Origin: Fodinibius sp051746985
GTDB lineage: Bacteria > Bacteroidota > Rhodothermia > Balneolales > Balneolaceae
Assembly: GCA_051746985.1 (NCBI GenBank)
Contig: JBNJFP010000001.1
Span: 1 to 64,000 of the forward strand
Direction: 5' to 3'
Length of the DNA stretch: 64,000 bases
This document shows positions 36,403 through 45,513 of the stretch, one piece after another. Both the position numbers and the translations under genes were made by a program. The notes beneath the pieces are model-generated. The model was given only the letters and a program-made list of their open reading frames with translations. It had not been told where the DNA came from and searched no databases. The stretch's first letter is position 1. Every line of letters starts with the position of its first letter.

Positions 36403-36927
36403 ATGGCTACGGAAACGCAGGGAGAAATTGTCAATAAGGTCAAACAATCTGATAAGCTCGTTACTCTTGACCTGCAAAAGTATTTTGACGAAACCCCACG
36501 TAGAGAACTCGACCTGAAGCAATTCTTATTCAAGGGAATGATCCTAAAAGAGCAGGAGTTCCGTGAAACTTTGGAAGAGTTCGACTGGACTCAATTCGAC
36601 GGGCAGTATGTTGGCGTCTTTTGTTCAACCGATGCCATTATATCTAAGTGGGCTTATATGCTTGTTGGTCAGTACCTTGCGAGTCATGCCAAAGAGGTTT
36701 TTAAGGGACAAAAAGACGATATGCTATTTGAACTATATCGCCGGAATCTCGATGAAATAGATTGGTCATCATACAAAGACAAGTTCGTTATTCTTAAAGG
36801 ATGTTCCAGCAAAGAAAAACCCGTGCCCGAGAGTATCTACCTACATGCCACTCAAAAGTTAGTGCCGTACGTCAAAAAGTTGATGTACGGCGAAGCATGC
36901 TCCAACGTTCCGGTTTACAGGGGATAA
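36403..36927 (+). CDS. DUF2480 family protein of the suf cluster
   Basis: A 174-residue soluble protein typical of Bacteroidota suf operons. Recognisable features are LDLQKYFDETPRRELDLKQFLFKGMILKE at the N-terminus, the repeated aromatic-acidic phrase (EFDWTQFDGQYVGVFCSTDAI, and EIDWSSYKDKFVILKGCSSKEKPVP), and conserved cysteines at about residues 70 and 133. The function is not known. The cysteines and its fixed position suggest a role in Fe-S maturation (inference). Confidence 0.88.
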   Translation: MATETQGEIVNKVKQSDKLVTLDLQKYFDETPRRELDLKQFLFKGMILKEQEFRETLEEFDWTQFDGQYVGVFCSTDAIISKWAYMLVGQYLASHAKEVFKGQKDDMLFELYRRNLDEIDWSSYKDKFVILKGCSSKEKPVPESIYLHATQKLVPYVKKLMYGEACSNVPVYRG

Positions 36928-37005
36928 GAGCGTAGCAATTTCCTTGTATGCCCACTATCCGATTCTTACCTTCAGTAAAGGCAACAAAAATCAAATTTTT
37001 CAAAC

Positions 37006-37734
37006 GTGTACGCATTAGTAACAGGAGCATCGCGCGGAATTGGTAAAAGCATTGTAAAATCACTGCTCAAAGAAGATTTTAAAGTGATAGGAACTGCGCG
37101 ATCCTCAGAATTCCCCAAAGAGTTTAGCGAAAACGAACAGTTCGAACCCCTTTATGTTGATCTTGCGGATCCCTTTGCCATAGAAACGAAATTGAAACCG
37201 ATTTTTGATCGGGAGCAGGTACCGGATGTGCTGGTAAATAATGCCGGGATTTTCAAAGAATCCGGTTTTGAAAAAGGAGATGAGTTTTGGCTTGAACAAT
37301 GGGATCAAACGATGCAGGTGAATCTTCGTGCTCCGGCACTGATATCAAAATGGGCCTTAAATCGATGGACCAAAGAGGAAGGCGGTTATCTTATCAACGT
37401 ATCTTCTCGAGCTGCTTATCGTGGTGACACGCAAGAATATTCGGCTTATGCCGCTTCCAAGGGAGGGTTGGTAGCCTTTACCAAAAGCGTAGCCCGTGAT
37501 TTTGGTGAACAGGGCATTTCTGCTTATTCTATTGCTCCCGGATTTATCAAAACTGATATGGCCATAGATTCTATTGAAGTGTATGGCGAAGATTATTTGA
37601 CCCAAGGCATGGCTTTTGATGAGATTACTTCTCCCGATGAAGTAGGGGAACTTGTGGCATTTCTTGCCAGCGGTAAAGTGCCGCATATGACCGGCTCAAC
37701 CTTCCATATTAACGGCGGAAGCTACATGATTTAA
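37006..37734 (+). CDS. short-chain dehydrogenase/reductase (FabG-like)
   Basis: A 242-residue classical SDR oxidoreductase. The cofactor motif is TGASRGIGKSIV; NNAG is present; the catalytic Ser is in NVSSRAAYRG; and Tyr/Lys are in YSAYAASKGG. The C-terminus ends HINGGSYMI as in 3-oxoacyl-reductases. The start is GTG at 37006. It ends 4 bp before fni and is probably co-translated with it. The substrate is unassigned; beta-ketoacyl reductases are the closest large subfamily. Confidence 0.85.
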   Translation: MYALVTGASRGIGKSIVKSLLKEDFKVIGTARSSEFPKEFSENEQFEPLYVDLADPFAIETKLKPIFDREQVPDVLVNNAGIFKESGFEKGDEFWLEQWDQTMQVNLRAPALISKWALNRWTKEEGGYLINVSSRAAYRGDTQEYSAYAASKGGLVAFTKSVARDFGEQGISAYSIAPGFIKTDMAIDSIEVYGEDYLTQGMAFDEITSPDEVGELVAFLASGKVPHMTGSTFHINGGSYMI

Positions 37735-37738
37735 TACT

Positions 37739-38758
37739 ATGAGTATCAAAGACCGAAAAAAGGATCATGTTGACCTAACGTCCTCGGGAGATATGAACTA
37801 TCAAACTCCGACTGGTTATGAGCAGTATTACTTTGCACATAACGCACTCCCGGAGATAAATGTTGATGATGTGACCACGGAGGCTACCTTATTGGATCGC
37901 AGCTTTTCTTTTCCACTTTTCATTTCATCGATGACGGGAGGATATACCGATGCCGGTGCTGTTAACGCCATTATCGCAGCGTTTTGTGAGCAGCATAATT
38001 TACCATTCGGTGTGGGAAGTCAGCGTGCGATGCTCGAAAATCCTGAAACTACTTCTTCATTTGCAATAGTTAGAGAAAAAGCGCCTAATGCTTTTATTGC
38101 AGCCAATATTGGTGGTGCTCAACTGGTGGGGGGATTATCCCAGGATCATCTTAATCTTTTGATAGAATCCATTAAAGCAGATGCTATCATAGTGCATCTC
38201 AACCCCCTGCAGGAACTCATGCAGCCCGAAGGCGACCGCAACTTCAAAGGTGTTGAGCAGGGTATTGCCAAGCTCTGCGGAAATACATCTTTACCTGTGA
38301 TTGTTAAAGAAACGGGGGCAGGTATTTCCGGAGCCGTTGGACGGCGTTTGTTACAAGCAGGTGTGCAAGTTATTGATGTTGCCGGGGCAGGGGGTACAAG
38401 TTGGGCAAAAGTTGAAAACGAACGAGCTTCAAATAAAAATCCTGATTCTGATTTCAATAACTGGGGCATTCCTACGTTAAAGTGTGTAACTCAGCTTGCA
38501 AAGCTAAAGACGGAAAATAATTTTGAGCTTATTGCTTCGGGCGGCATACGATCAAGCCAAGACATTGCGAAATCTCTCTGCCTGGGAGCTGATTTTACCG
38601 CTTCGGCCCAGCCTGTAATCAAGGCTATTGTTGATAGTGGTTACGATGGGTTAGAACAATTATTTTTAAAATGGAAAAAACAGTTGATCACGATTCTTAC
38701 CTTATTGGGATGCCAATCCCCATCAGAATTACATAGTAAGCATCTAAAATTGAAGTAA
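37739..38758 (+). CDS. fni: type 2 isopentenyl-diphosphate delta-isomerase
   Basis: A 339-residue FMN and NADPH-dependent isomerase interconverting IPP and DMAPP. The family start is RKKDHVDLTSS. FMN-binding and catalytic segments are SFPLFISSMTGGY, GVGSQRAMLENPE, HLNPLQELMQPEGDRNF, VIVKETGAGIS, DVAGAGGTSWAKVE and IASGGIRSSQDIAKSLCLGA. It supplies DMAPP for the prenyl synthase encoded 66 bp downstream. Confidence 0.95.
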   Translation: MSIKDRKKDHVDLTSSGDMNYQTPTGYEQYYFAHNALPEINVDDVTTEATLLDRSFSFPLFISSMTGGYTDAGAVNAIIAAFCEQHNLPFGVGSQRAMLENPETTSSFAIVREKAPNAFIAANIGGAQLVGGLSQDHLNLLIESIKADAIIVHLNPLQELMQPEGDRNFKGVEQGIAKLCGNTSLPVIVKETGAGISGAVGRRLLQAGVQVIDVAGAGGTSWAKVENERASNKNPDSDFNNWGIPTLKCVTQLAKLKTENNFELIASGGIRSSQDIAKSLCLGADFTASAQPVIKAIVDSGYDGLEQLFLKWKKQLITILTLLGCQSPSELHSKHLKLK

Positions 38759-38789
38759 TAACAGCCACAATATGTTGTTCTAAATTACT

Positions 38790-38797
38790 TATATTTG
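38790..38797 (+). promoter_or_regulatory. TAnnTTTG -7 element that decides the prenyl synthase start
   Basis: Exact TATATTTG, ending 27 bp before the TTG at 38825. It overlaps the alternative TTG at 38795, which therefore could not lie on a transcript made from this promoter. Confidence 0.45.
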
Positions 38798-38824
38798 GCC
38801 TTTTGTAAATCAGAGAAAGATAGT

Positions 38825-39820
38825 TTGAAAGTTACAGATCAACAGCGGCAAATATCTAAAATAATTGAAGAAAGGCTGGCAGATTTAAATCTGCCGGAAC
38901 AGCCATCGCTTTTATACGATCCGGTGCGTTATACGTTGTCCTTAACCGGTAAGCGTGTGCGGCCGTATCTTACCCTCATTGGTGCCGGATTATGTGAGGG
39001 ACATACTGATGAAGCACTGCCTGCTGCTATATCCATAGAACTGCTCCATAACTTTACGCTGCTGCACGACGATATTATGGATTGTGCCGAGAAACGAAGA
39101 GGAGAACCCAGCGTTTATAAAAAATGGGATTCCAATACGGCAATATTATCCGGGGATGCTATGTATGCCAAGGCCTTTAAACAATTGCAGTACTATGGCG
39201 AATCTGATTCTTATACCAAAGAGCAGTACAAAACCATTCTCGATATTTTTCTCGACAGTGCCGAACGGGTTTGTGAAGGGCAGGCTTTTGATTTGATGTT
39301 CGAGGATGAACCTGATGTTAGTATTGAGGCGTATCTCAAAATGATAGAAGGTAAAACGGCCGCTTTAATAAGTGGAGCGTTGACAATGGGTGGGGCAGTG
39401 GCCGGTGCAACTGAAAATACCTTGAACGAGCTTCGTTTTATTGGTAGAAAAGCGGGTGTTGCTTTTCAAATTCAGGATGATCTGCTGGATGCTATTGCCG
39501 ATCCCGATAAATTTGGTAAAAAGAGGGGCGGTGATATTATTGAGGGTAAGAAAACCTATTTAACACTACTTGCTTTAGAACGATGTAATAATGATCAGAA
39601 AAAAAAGTTAATAAATATATTGGCAGACCCACATTGCGGTAGTGAAGGGGTAGATCATATTATCCGTTTGTATGAACAGTTGAACGTTCTTGGAGACACC
39701 GAAAAAGCCGTTCAGTATCATTACCAGGAAGCACTGGAGCATCTTGACCAGTTTGACAACACGAAGTATAAAAATGAAATTATTAGTTTTTTTAATCGAT
39801 TGATCTCTCGTGAATTTTAA
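38825..39820 (+). CDS. polyprenyl (farnesyl/geranylgeranyl) diphosphate synthase
   Basis: A 331-residue head-to-tail prenyl transferase. The first Asp-rich motif is LLHDDIMDCAEKRRGEP (DDxxD without the two-residue insertion of bacterial farnesyl synthases) and the second is FQIQDDLLDAIAD. GKRVRPYL near residue 45 binds IPP. The start is taken as TTG 38825 (reading M-KVTDQQRQ), because a TATATTTG element sits across the alternative start at 38795. The product length (C15 or C20, for quinone, carotenoid or cell-wall carrier synthesis) cannot be fixed by eye. Confidence 0.9.
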   Translation: MKVTDQQRQISKIIEERLADLNLPEQPSLLYDPVRYTLSLTGKRVRPYLTLIGAGLCEGHTDEALPAAISIELLHNFTLLHDDIMDCAEKRRGEPSVYKKWDSNTAILSGDAMYAKAFKQLQYYGESDSYTKEQYKTILDIFLDSAERVCEGQAFDLMFEDEPDVSIEAYLKMIEGKTAALISGALTMGGAVAGATENTLNELRFIGRKAGVAFQIQDDLLDAIADPDKFGKKRGGDIIEGKKTYLTLLALERCNNDQKKKLINILADPHCGSEGVDHIIRLYEQLNVLGDTEKAVQYHYQEALEHLDQFDNTKYKNEIISFFNRLISREF

Positions 39821-39836
39821 AAACCATATAAAAATA

Positions 39837-40763
39837 ATGCACAAGCTTTCTACTTTAACCGTTACATTTTCTTGGATATTACTCTTTGCATTTATATTCG
39901 CTTCCTGTAAAAATAGTAATCTTATCCAACGGGGTGATTCTGTTGAAGTTGCTTACGAAAAGGCTATGGCCTTTTATGAAAAAGAGGATTATAACGAAGC
40001 AGCAGAAGCTTTTGAAACCGTTATACAAATTGCACGAGGTACCGAATACGGACAGGAGGCACAGTATTACCTTGCTGAATCGTATTACAATGATGGGCGA
40101 TACCTGTTAGCGGCCTCAGAATATGAGCGTTTTATATCCCTTTTCCCAAGAGAAGACCGCCGTGAAGAAGCCCAGTTTAAAGAAGCTTACTGCTATTACA
40201 AACTGAGTCCTCGATATAAATTAGATCAACAATATACCCAACGTGCTATAGAAAAATTCCAGCTGTACAACTCACGATTTTCCGACTCGGAAAGAGCTGA
40301 CGAGGTGGGCGAATACATCTCAGAGATGCGATCCAAACTTGCTAAAAAGCTTTATTATTCCGGGGATCTTTATATGCGAACCGACAGCTATGATGCGGCC
40401 ATTATTTATTATGATTTAGTAATAGATAAATATCCCGAATCAAAATGGGCCCAGCGAGCACTGGTTGATGAAATCAAAACGTACAATATTTATGCTGATC
40501 GCAGTGTGCTTGCTCGACAACAAGAGCGCTACGAAAAAGCCGTCGAAACCTATGAGAAATTTATCCAGCTTTTTCCCGAAGGAGAGTATCGAGCTGAGGC
40601 TGAAGAACTCGTTGATGAAGCTCGAACATCAATTGCCGAACTTCCTGATGATATTCCGGCAATTGATGAAGATGAAGAGGTTGATGAAGACGATGTTGAA
40701 ACGAACCCCAATCCTGGTGTAGAAACACCTGCGGTTAACAATGATATCAACAACAATAATTAA
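39837..40763 (+). CDS. bamD: outer-membrane assembly lipoprotein BamD
   Basis: A 308-residue lipoprotein of the BAM complex, which inserts beta-barrels into the outer membrane. Start ATG 39837 (MHKLSTLT) gives a signal with lipobox FASC. About five TPR units follow (AYEKAMAFYEKEDYNEAAEAFE, AQYYLAESYYNDGRYLLAASEYERFI, DSYDAAIIYYDLVIDKYPES, AVETYEKFIQLFPEGEY). The C-terminal 45 residues are a low-complexity acidic tail (EDEEVDEDD) with Asn repeats, not part of the fold. It overlaps nadD by 1 bp (TAATG). Confidence 0.93.
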   Translation: MHKLSTLTVTFSWILLFAFIFASCKNSNLIQRGDSVEVAYEKAMAFYEKEDYNEAAEAFETVIQIARGTEYGQEAQYYLAESYYNDGRYLLAASEYERFISLFPREDRREEAQFKEAYCYYKLSPRYKLDQQYTQRAIEKFQLYNSRFSDSERADEVGEYISEMRSKLAKKLYYSGDLYMRTDSYDAAIIYYDLVIDKYPESKWAQRALVDEIKTYNIYADRSVLARQQERYEKAVETYEKFIQLFPEGEYRAEAEELVDEARTSIAELPDDIPAIDEDEEVDEDDVETNPNPGVETPAVNNDINNNN

Positions 40764-41353
40764 TGGGCCGGAGCATCGGGATACTGGGAGGCAGTTTTGA
40801 TCCCGTACATAATGGGCATATAGCTATTGCGGAATCTTTTCTGGGTTCTGAGTTTATCGATGAGCTTTGGCTTGTTTTAGCTCCGGATCCCCCCCATAAG
40901 AATGAGCAAAGCCTAACGGAATATGCCCATCGGTTAACAATGCTTGAAATGGCTTTCAGTACCTTTGATAGAGTATCTGTTAGTGATATTGAAACGACTC
41001 TTCCACAACCTTCATATACCGTACAAACGCTCAAATACCTGCATAAAACCCATCCCAACAATACGTATTATTTATGTATGGGAGGGGATTCACTGCGCGA
41101 TTTTACTCAATGGAAAGATTGGCAATTGATTATCGACTACTGTGATTTATTGGTTGCTCGTCGTCCTTCTGCAGATACCACGCTGCCCAATAACAAACTA
41201 ACTGGCAAAGTTCATTTTGTAGATCATGAACCTATTTCCATTTCATCGTCCCAGATAAGAGAAAACATTATACAAGGCCGGACTATCTCTGACCTGGTAC
41301 CCGAATCAGTTCATAAATATATTAAAGCGAATAATTTATACAGCAAAATCTAA
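40763..41353 (+). CDS. nadD: nicotinate-nucleotide adenylyltransferase
   Basis: A 196-residue enzyme joining nicotinate mononucleotide to AMP on the way to NAD. The nucleotidyltransferase signature GGSFDPVHNGHIAIAE is present, together with the SSSQIRENI motif near the C-terminus and PPHKNEQSL. Length is normal. It is coupled to bamD by a 1-bp overlap and followed 2 bp later by the S66 peptidase gene. Confidence 0.95.
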   Translation: MGRSIGILGGSFDPVHNGHIAIAESFLGSEFIDELWLVLAPDPPHKNEQSLTEYAHRLTMLEMAFSTFDRVSVSDIETTLPQPSYTVQTLKYLHKTHPNNTYYLCMGGDSLRDFTQWKDWQLIIDYCDLLVARRPSADTTLPNNKLTGKVHFVDHEPISISSSQIRENIIQGRTISDLVPESVHKYIKANNLYSKI

Positions 41354-41355
41354 CT

Positions 41356-42387
41356 ATGGATAGAAAGTGGTTTTTAAAACTATTATCGGCTGGAAGTATT
41401 GGATCGGTTTTGGGCGCCATCTCAGGCAGTTTAAATGATGCATACGATCGAGAAACTATTAAGCCGGCCCCGATCAGCGAGGGAGATACAATCGGACTTA
41501 TAAGTCCCGGAATGATATTGCCCGAAAAGGAGCATTATGATGAAATTATTGAGCAGATTCAAAAGTTAGGATTCCAGGTAAAAGAAGGTCCCAATGCACG
41601 AAAACAATACGGTTATTTAGCCGGAACAGACCAAGAACGAGCCGATGATCTGAATGCAATGTTTGCCGATGATTCGGTAGATGCCATAATGCCTTTTCGA
41701 GGAGGTTGGGGCTGTAATCGTATTTTACACCTCATTGATTTTGATCTGATTCAAAAAAATCCGAAAGCCATAATCGGATTTAGTGATATTACAACGCTGC
41801 TGCTCGCTATTTTTGCGAAAACGGGATTGGTAACTTTTCACGGTCCGGTGGGTAAAACAGAATGGACCGATTTTACAACAGATCATTTTTCCAAAACGCT
41901 TTCTGGGGAGCCACTTACGGCTATGGATATTCCCCAAGAAAAGCTGAGCGAAGATTATAACCAACTGTCGGTAATATCCCCGGGTAAAACTACCGGCAAG
42001 CTCTTAGGTGGCAATCTGAGCGTTCTCACCGCCATGATGGGTTCCGATTACCTGCCCGACTGGAACAACAGTATTCTCTTTTTAGAGGATGTGGGAGAAA
42101 GTAATTATCGCATTGACCGAATGCTCACGCAGCTCAAGCTTAATGGCGTGCTCGATCAAATATCTGGATTTGTATTTGGCCAATGCACCGGATGCGAAAA
42201 GTCTGGCGATAACAGTTTATCGTTGCAGCAGGTATTTGATGATCATATTAAACCTTTGGATATTCCCGCCTTTTCAGGGGCCATGTTTGGACATATTGAT
42301 CACACGATAACGCTGCCCCTAGGCGTTAAAGCTACTATTTGGGCTGACAAGGGTAGCATTCAGCTCAACGAAAACGTCACCACTTGA
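41356..42387 (+). CDS. S66 family LD-carboxypeptidase
   Basis: A 343-residue serine peptidase of the murein tetrapeptide LD-carboxypeptidase (LdcA) family. The nucleophile is S143 in IGFSDITTL. The other catalytic residues are expected in LFLEDVGESNYRIDRML and in FGHIDHTITLPLG. The N-terminus (residues 1-25) is a hydrophobic export signal, although LdcA of E. coli is cytoplasmic, so this enzyme probably acts in the periplasm. It would trim the terminal D-Ala from recycled or mature peptidoglycan. The stop abuts the convergent vWA gene. Confidence 0.88.
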   Translation: MDRKWFLKLLSAGSIGSVLGAISGSLNDAYDRETIKPAPISEGDTIGLISPGMILPEKEHYDEIIEQIQKLGFQVKEGPNARKQYGYLAGTDQERADDLNAMFADDSVDAIMPFRGGWGCNRILHLIDFDLIQKNPKAIIGFSDITTLLLAIFAKTGLVTFHGPVGKTEWTDFTTDHFSKTLSGEPLTAMDIPQEKLSEDYNQLSVISPGKTTGKLLGGNLSVLTAMMGSDYLPDWNNSILFLEDVGESNYRIDRMLTQLKLNGVLDQISGFVFGQCTGCEKSGDNSLSLQQVFDDHIKPLDIPAFSGAMFGHIDHTITLPLGVKATIWADKGSIQLNENVTT

Positions 42388-44508
42388 CTACGGCAGAGAA
42401 AGGTATTTTCTAAGGATCCATTCCCCACAGAGTAATACCAACACTACAATAAACCACCAGAGCTGCTGATAGGGATAAAAGAAATTCGTTTGCACCTGTT
42501 CTTGCTGATCCAAGAGGCTCCGCTCATCAAGATGGTTCCAGAAACCATCCACCGAATCAAAAGATAAATAGCTGCCGCCCGAGGATTCGGCAACCTGGCG
42601 CAGTAGCCGTTCATTCCGGTTAATGTCTAAAAGCTCAATATTTGATCTGGCCACTGAAAACTCTCCATTTTGTTGATCCAACTCCCGACCCTCTTTTTGG
42701 GCCATCGCTTCAAAAGTATAAATATCCTCAGGAAGGGGACCCAGGTCAAGCCGGTAAGCTCCATTGCCTACATTTTCCATGGCAAAAGTTCGTTCCTCCA
42801 AAGAATCAGATGAGAGCGTAACATCAATTTCCCCATCCGATTCATCTTCGCCTCGTTCGTTCTTCAAATAAGCATTGATGATGACCTTCTCCGATCCCGA
42901 AAAGGAAGTTTTTAGCGGATGGATATCCAACAGGCGGTTTTCGGGATTGGTGCTTGTCCAGCTGACAATATTTACCCACAATTGCTGTACAAATTCCCGT
43001 ACCTCGGGATTGCTGTGCTGGTTCATTTGATACCAGTTAAAGGCGGAAGCAACCCCAATTCGCCTGTTACCCAGCTCTTGCATGGCAATAACAGGTTTGC
43101 CGGTACTGTCTCCCTGGAACGTGCTGGAAAAAAGGGTAGAAGCCGTTGATGAAGGCTCAATATTGTCGATAGGTGCAACCAAAGATGGCAAACGAGAATA
43201 AGTTACAGCAGGCAGTTCCATAATGGGATGGGAGGCGTGCTCTGCTTCCATTTGAAGCGATACTGTTTGATAATCCCAATCGCCAGATATAGTAATTGGA
43301 AGCGAACGTATTTGCTGTTCAAATTCACGAGGATCGAGTTGTGGAGTAGTCATCACCAGGACGGGAACTTTATCGATAAGATTTTCAAGCTCCTCGGTGA
43401 TATTATCTGATAACCCCGAAGATGGGTAGCCGTGAATGATGGCCAGATCTACGGAATCAGGATCAGTAATTAGCGATCCTTCTATAAATTGATCTTCCCG
43501 AATCCAGGTTCGATTTGTCAACTGAATATTTTCATCCTCGAGCAGTAGTGACCGTATAAAGCGTACATCAGGATGAACTTCAAAAGCAAGTGATACTATT
43601 TTTTGCCGGGCATCTTGCACATCTACCGAAAATAAGTGCCTGTTATTAGCATCCGTCCACTCTTCTTGACGGGCGGGAATGGTGATTTCAAATTGCTGCA
43701 ATCCTTCATTTTCAAGTGAGAGCTCAAACTCGACTTCGGTGGTACTTTTGGAGGACTCTGGAGTAATCGTTTCTGATGATATTACTTCTTCTCCCTTACG
43801 AAGCTCAACTGGAAATGAAGTCCCCTGAAAGCCATTACTCTGAATCGTCGCTTCCACTTTTTGCGTGCTATTAAGATAGCCGGTGGAGTTTGTTGTAACG
43901 GAAGACACCAGCAGATCCTCCTGGAAAGTAGTATCTCCAAGACCAATCGCAAAGACAGGAATATTGAGATTAGCAGACGCGAAAACAGGATTTTTGCCAC
44001 TTGTATAAATGCCGTCGCTTAAAAGAATGGCTGCTACAGCGTCATCAGAATTGGCCCCGATGGTTTCCGCGACGGTAGAAAGATTTGTTTGCTCGCCATC
44101 GAATGTAAGGCTGTCGTAATGGGAGGGGCGAATACTATCAGCAAACGAAAAAAATTGAAAGTTAACGTCTGAAAAATTAGAAAAGTTAAGTTGCTCTAAG
44201 GTCTTTACGTAACTATCAACTCCCTGGTATTGCTGTTTGGATATTTGGGTGCTTTCTGAATTATCCAGCATCACCAGTATTTCCGGGGGTTCGTAGTAAG
44301 TGGTTTCTGATTTTAAAAAGGGATTGACGAGCAATAAAATCAGTATAAAAAAAGTGGTTCCGCGAAGGGTAATGAGCAGGTAACGGTAACCGGGGGTGAT
44401 GCCTTTAATTTGATACGACCACCAGGCAAGTAATAGGGTGCAGGCAAATGTCAGGATGTAAATCCAAACCGGAAACGAAGACTGAAACCCTTGGAAAATA
44501 AAGTCCAC
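42388..44508 (-). CDS. large membrane protein with von Willebrand A-like domain
   Basis: A 706-residue protein. Two N-terminal membrane helices (about 14-30 and 40-62) are followed by a vWA domain with a MIDAS-type DxSxS (VMLDNSEST) and LLSDG. A long extracytoplasmic region continues with beta-rich and glutamine-amidotransferase-like segments (GYPSSGLSD and following). One C-terminal helix (about 680-697) closes it. The start codon is GTG 44508. It is the last gene of the tdk-to-moxR run, 12 bp after moxR. MoxR-vWA pairs act in assembly or activation of membrane or periplasmic complexes; the client is unknown. Confidence 0.72.
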   Translation of the reverse strand: MDFIFQGFQSSFPVWIYILTFACTLLLAWWSYQIKGITPGYRYLLITLRGTTFFILILLLVNPFLKSETTYYEPPEILVMLDNSESTQISKQQYQGVDSYVKTLEQLNFSNFSDVNFQFFSFADSIRPSHYDSLTFDGEQTNLSTVAETIGANSDDAVAAILLSDGIYTSGKNPVFASANLNIPVFAIGLGDTTFQEDLLVSSVTTNSTGYLNSTQKVEATIQSNGFQGTSFPVELRKGEEVISSETITPESSKSTTEVEFELSLENEGLQQFEITIPARQEEWTDANNRHLFSVDVQDARQKIVSLAFEVHPDVRFIRSLLLEDENIQLTNRTWIREDQFIEGSLITDPDSVDLAIIHGYPSSGLSDNITEELENLIDKVPVLVMTTPQLDPREFEQQIRSLPITISGDWDYQTVSLQMEAEHASHPIMELPAVTYSRLPSLVAPIDNIEPSSTASTLFSSTFQGDSTGKPVIAMQELGNRRIGVASAFNWYQMNQHSNPEVREFVQQLWVNIVSWTSTNPENRLLDIHPLKTSFSGSEKVIINAYLKNERGEDESDGEIDVTLSSDSLEERTFAMENVGNGAYRLDLGPLPEDIYTFEAMAQKEGRELDQQNGEFSVARSNIELLDINRNERLLRQVAESSGGSYLSFDSVDGFWNHLDERSLLDQQEQVQTNFFYPYQQLWWFIVVLVLLCGEWILRKYLSLP

Positions 44509-44520
44509 AATAACATCCGT

Positions 44521-45513
44521 TTACATTTCATCCAACAGCATTTCAATCAATTTATCGGTGGATAAACCTTCTGCTTCTGCTGCATAATTATTGACAATAC
44601 GGTGACGCAAAACCGGTTTGGCAAGGGCGCGAATATCCTCTTCCGAAACATTATATCGGCCACGGGTAAGGGCACGCGCTTTTCCACCCAGTACCAAGTA
44701 CTGTGATGCACGTGGTCCGGCACCCCAGCTCATATATTTTTGAATAAACTCGGGTGCGATATCTGCTTGTGGACGTGTTTTTGTTACAAGCTCCACTGCT
44801 GATTGTAACACCCCTTTGGGAACAGGCACTTCGCGGACAAGGTCTTGAAGTTCAATTATTTGCTGAGCATTTAATACGGGATTTATTGACACATCGCCCA
44901 GCGAGGTAGTCTGACTTACAATATCCTGCTCCTCTTCAATAGAAGGATAGTCAAGCCAGAGGTTAAACATAAAACGATCGAGCTGTGCCTCGGGTAAAGG
45001 ATACGTGCCTTCCTGTTCAATGGGATTTTGTGTAGCCAACACAAAAAAGGGCGGCTCGAGAGGATAGGTGTGTCCCGCTGCGGTTATATGGTATTCTTGC
45101 ATACCTTCGAGCAGCGCCGCCTGTGTTTTAGGAGGAGTCCGGTTTATTTCATCGGCCAAAACAATGTTGGCAAAAATTGGTCCCTTTACGAATTTAAATT
45201 CCTTCTTGCCGGTTTCGCGATCATCTTCGATAACTTCCGTGCCTGTAATATCACCGGGCATCAGGTCGGGGGTAAACTGTATCCGGCTGAAGCTCAAATT
45301 TAACGTTTGGGATACCGTTCGTATCAGCAGTGTTTTTGCCAGCCCCGGAACCCCGATAAGCACACAATGTCCCCGAGAAAACAGGCAGATAAGCAGCTGA
45401 TCAAGAATATCTTCCTGACCAACAATTACTTTGCCTACTTCTTTACGGATTTTCTGGACTGAATCTTGGAAAAAATCGACCGCTTCCACAGATTCTTCGG
45501 GGATGTTGCTCAT
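44521..45513 (-). CDS. MoxR-type AAA ATPase
   Basis: A 330-residue AAA+ ATPase with a chaperone-like role. Walker A is GVPGLAKTLLIR (Gly-Ala-Lys variant normal for MoxR), Walker B is NIVLADEINRTPPK, and sensor 1 is VLATQNPIEQEGTYPLPEAQLDRF. The C-terminal lid carries GPRASQYLVLGGKARAL. The stop of the surA gene and this start share one base. It is followed directly by the vWA membrane protein, with no DUF58 gene between as in typical Bat operons. Confidence 0.93.
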   Translation of the reverse strand: MSNIPEESVEAVDFFQDSVQKIRKEVGKVIVGQEDILDQLLICLFSRGHCVLIGVPGLAKTLLIRTVSQTLNLSFSRIQFTPDLMPGDITGTEVIEDDRETGKKEFKFVKGPIFANIVLADEINRTPPKTQAALLEGMQEYHITAAGHTYPLEPPFFVLATQNPIEQEGTYPLPEAQLDRFMFNLWLDYPSIEEEQDIVSQTTSLGDVSINPVLNAQQIIELQDLVREVPVPKGVLQSAVELVTKTRPQADIAPEFIQKYMSWGAGPRASQYLVLGGKARALTRGRYNVSEEDIRALAKPVLRHRIVNNYAAEAEGLSTDKLIEMLLDEM

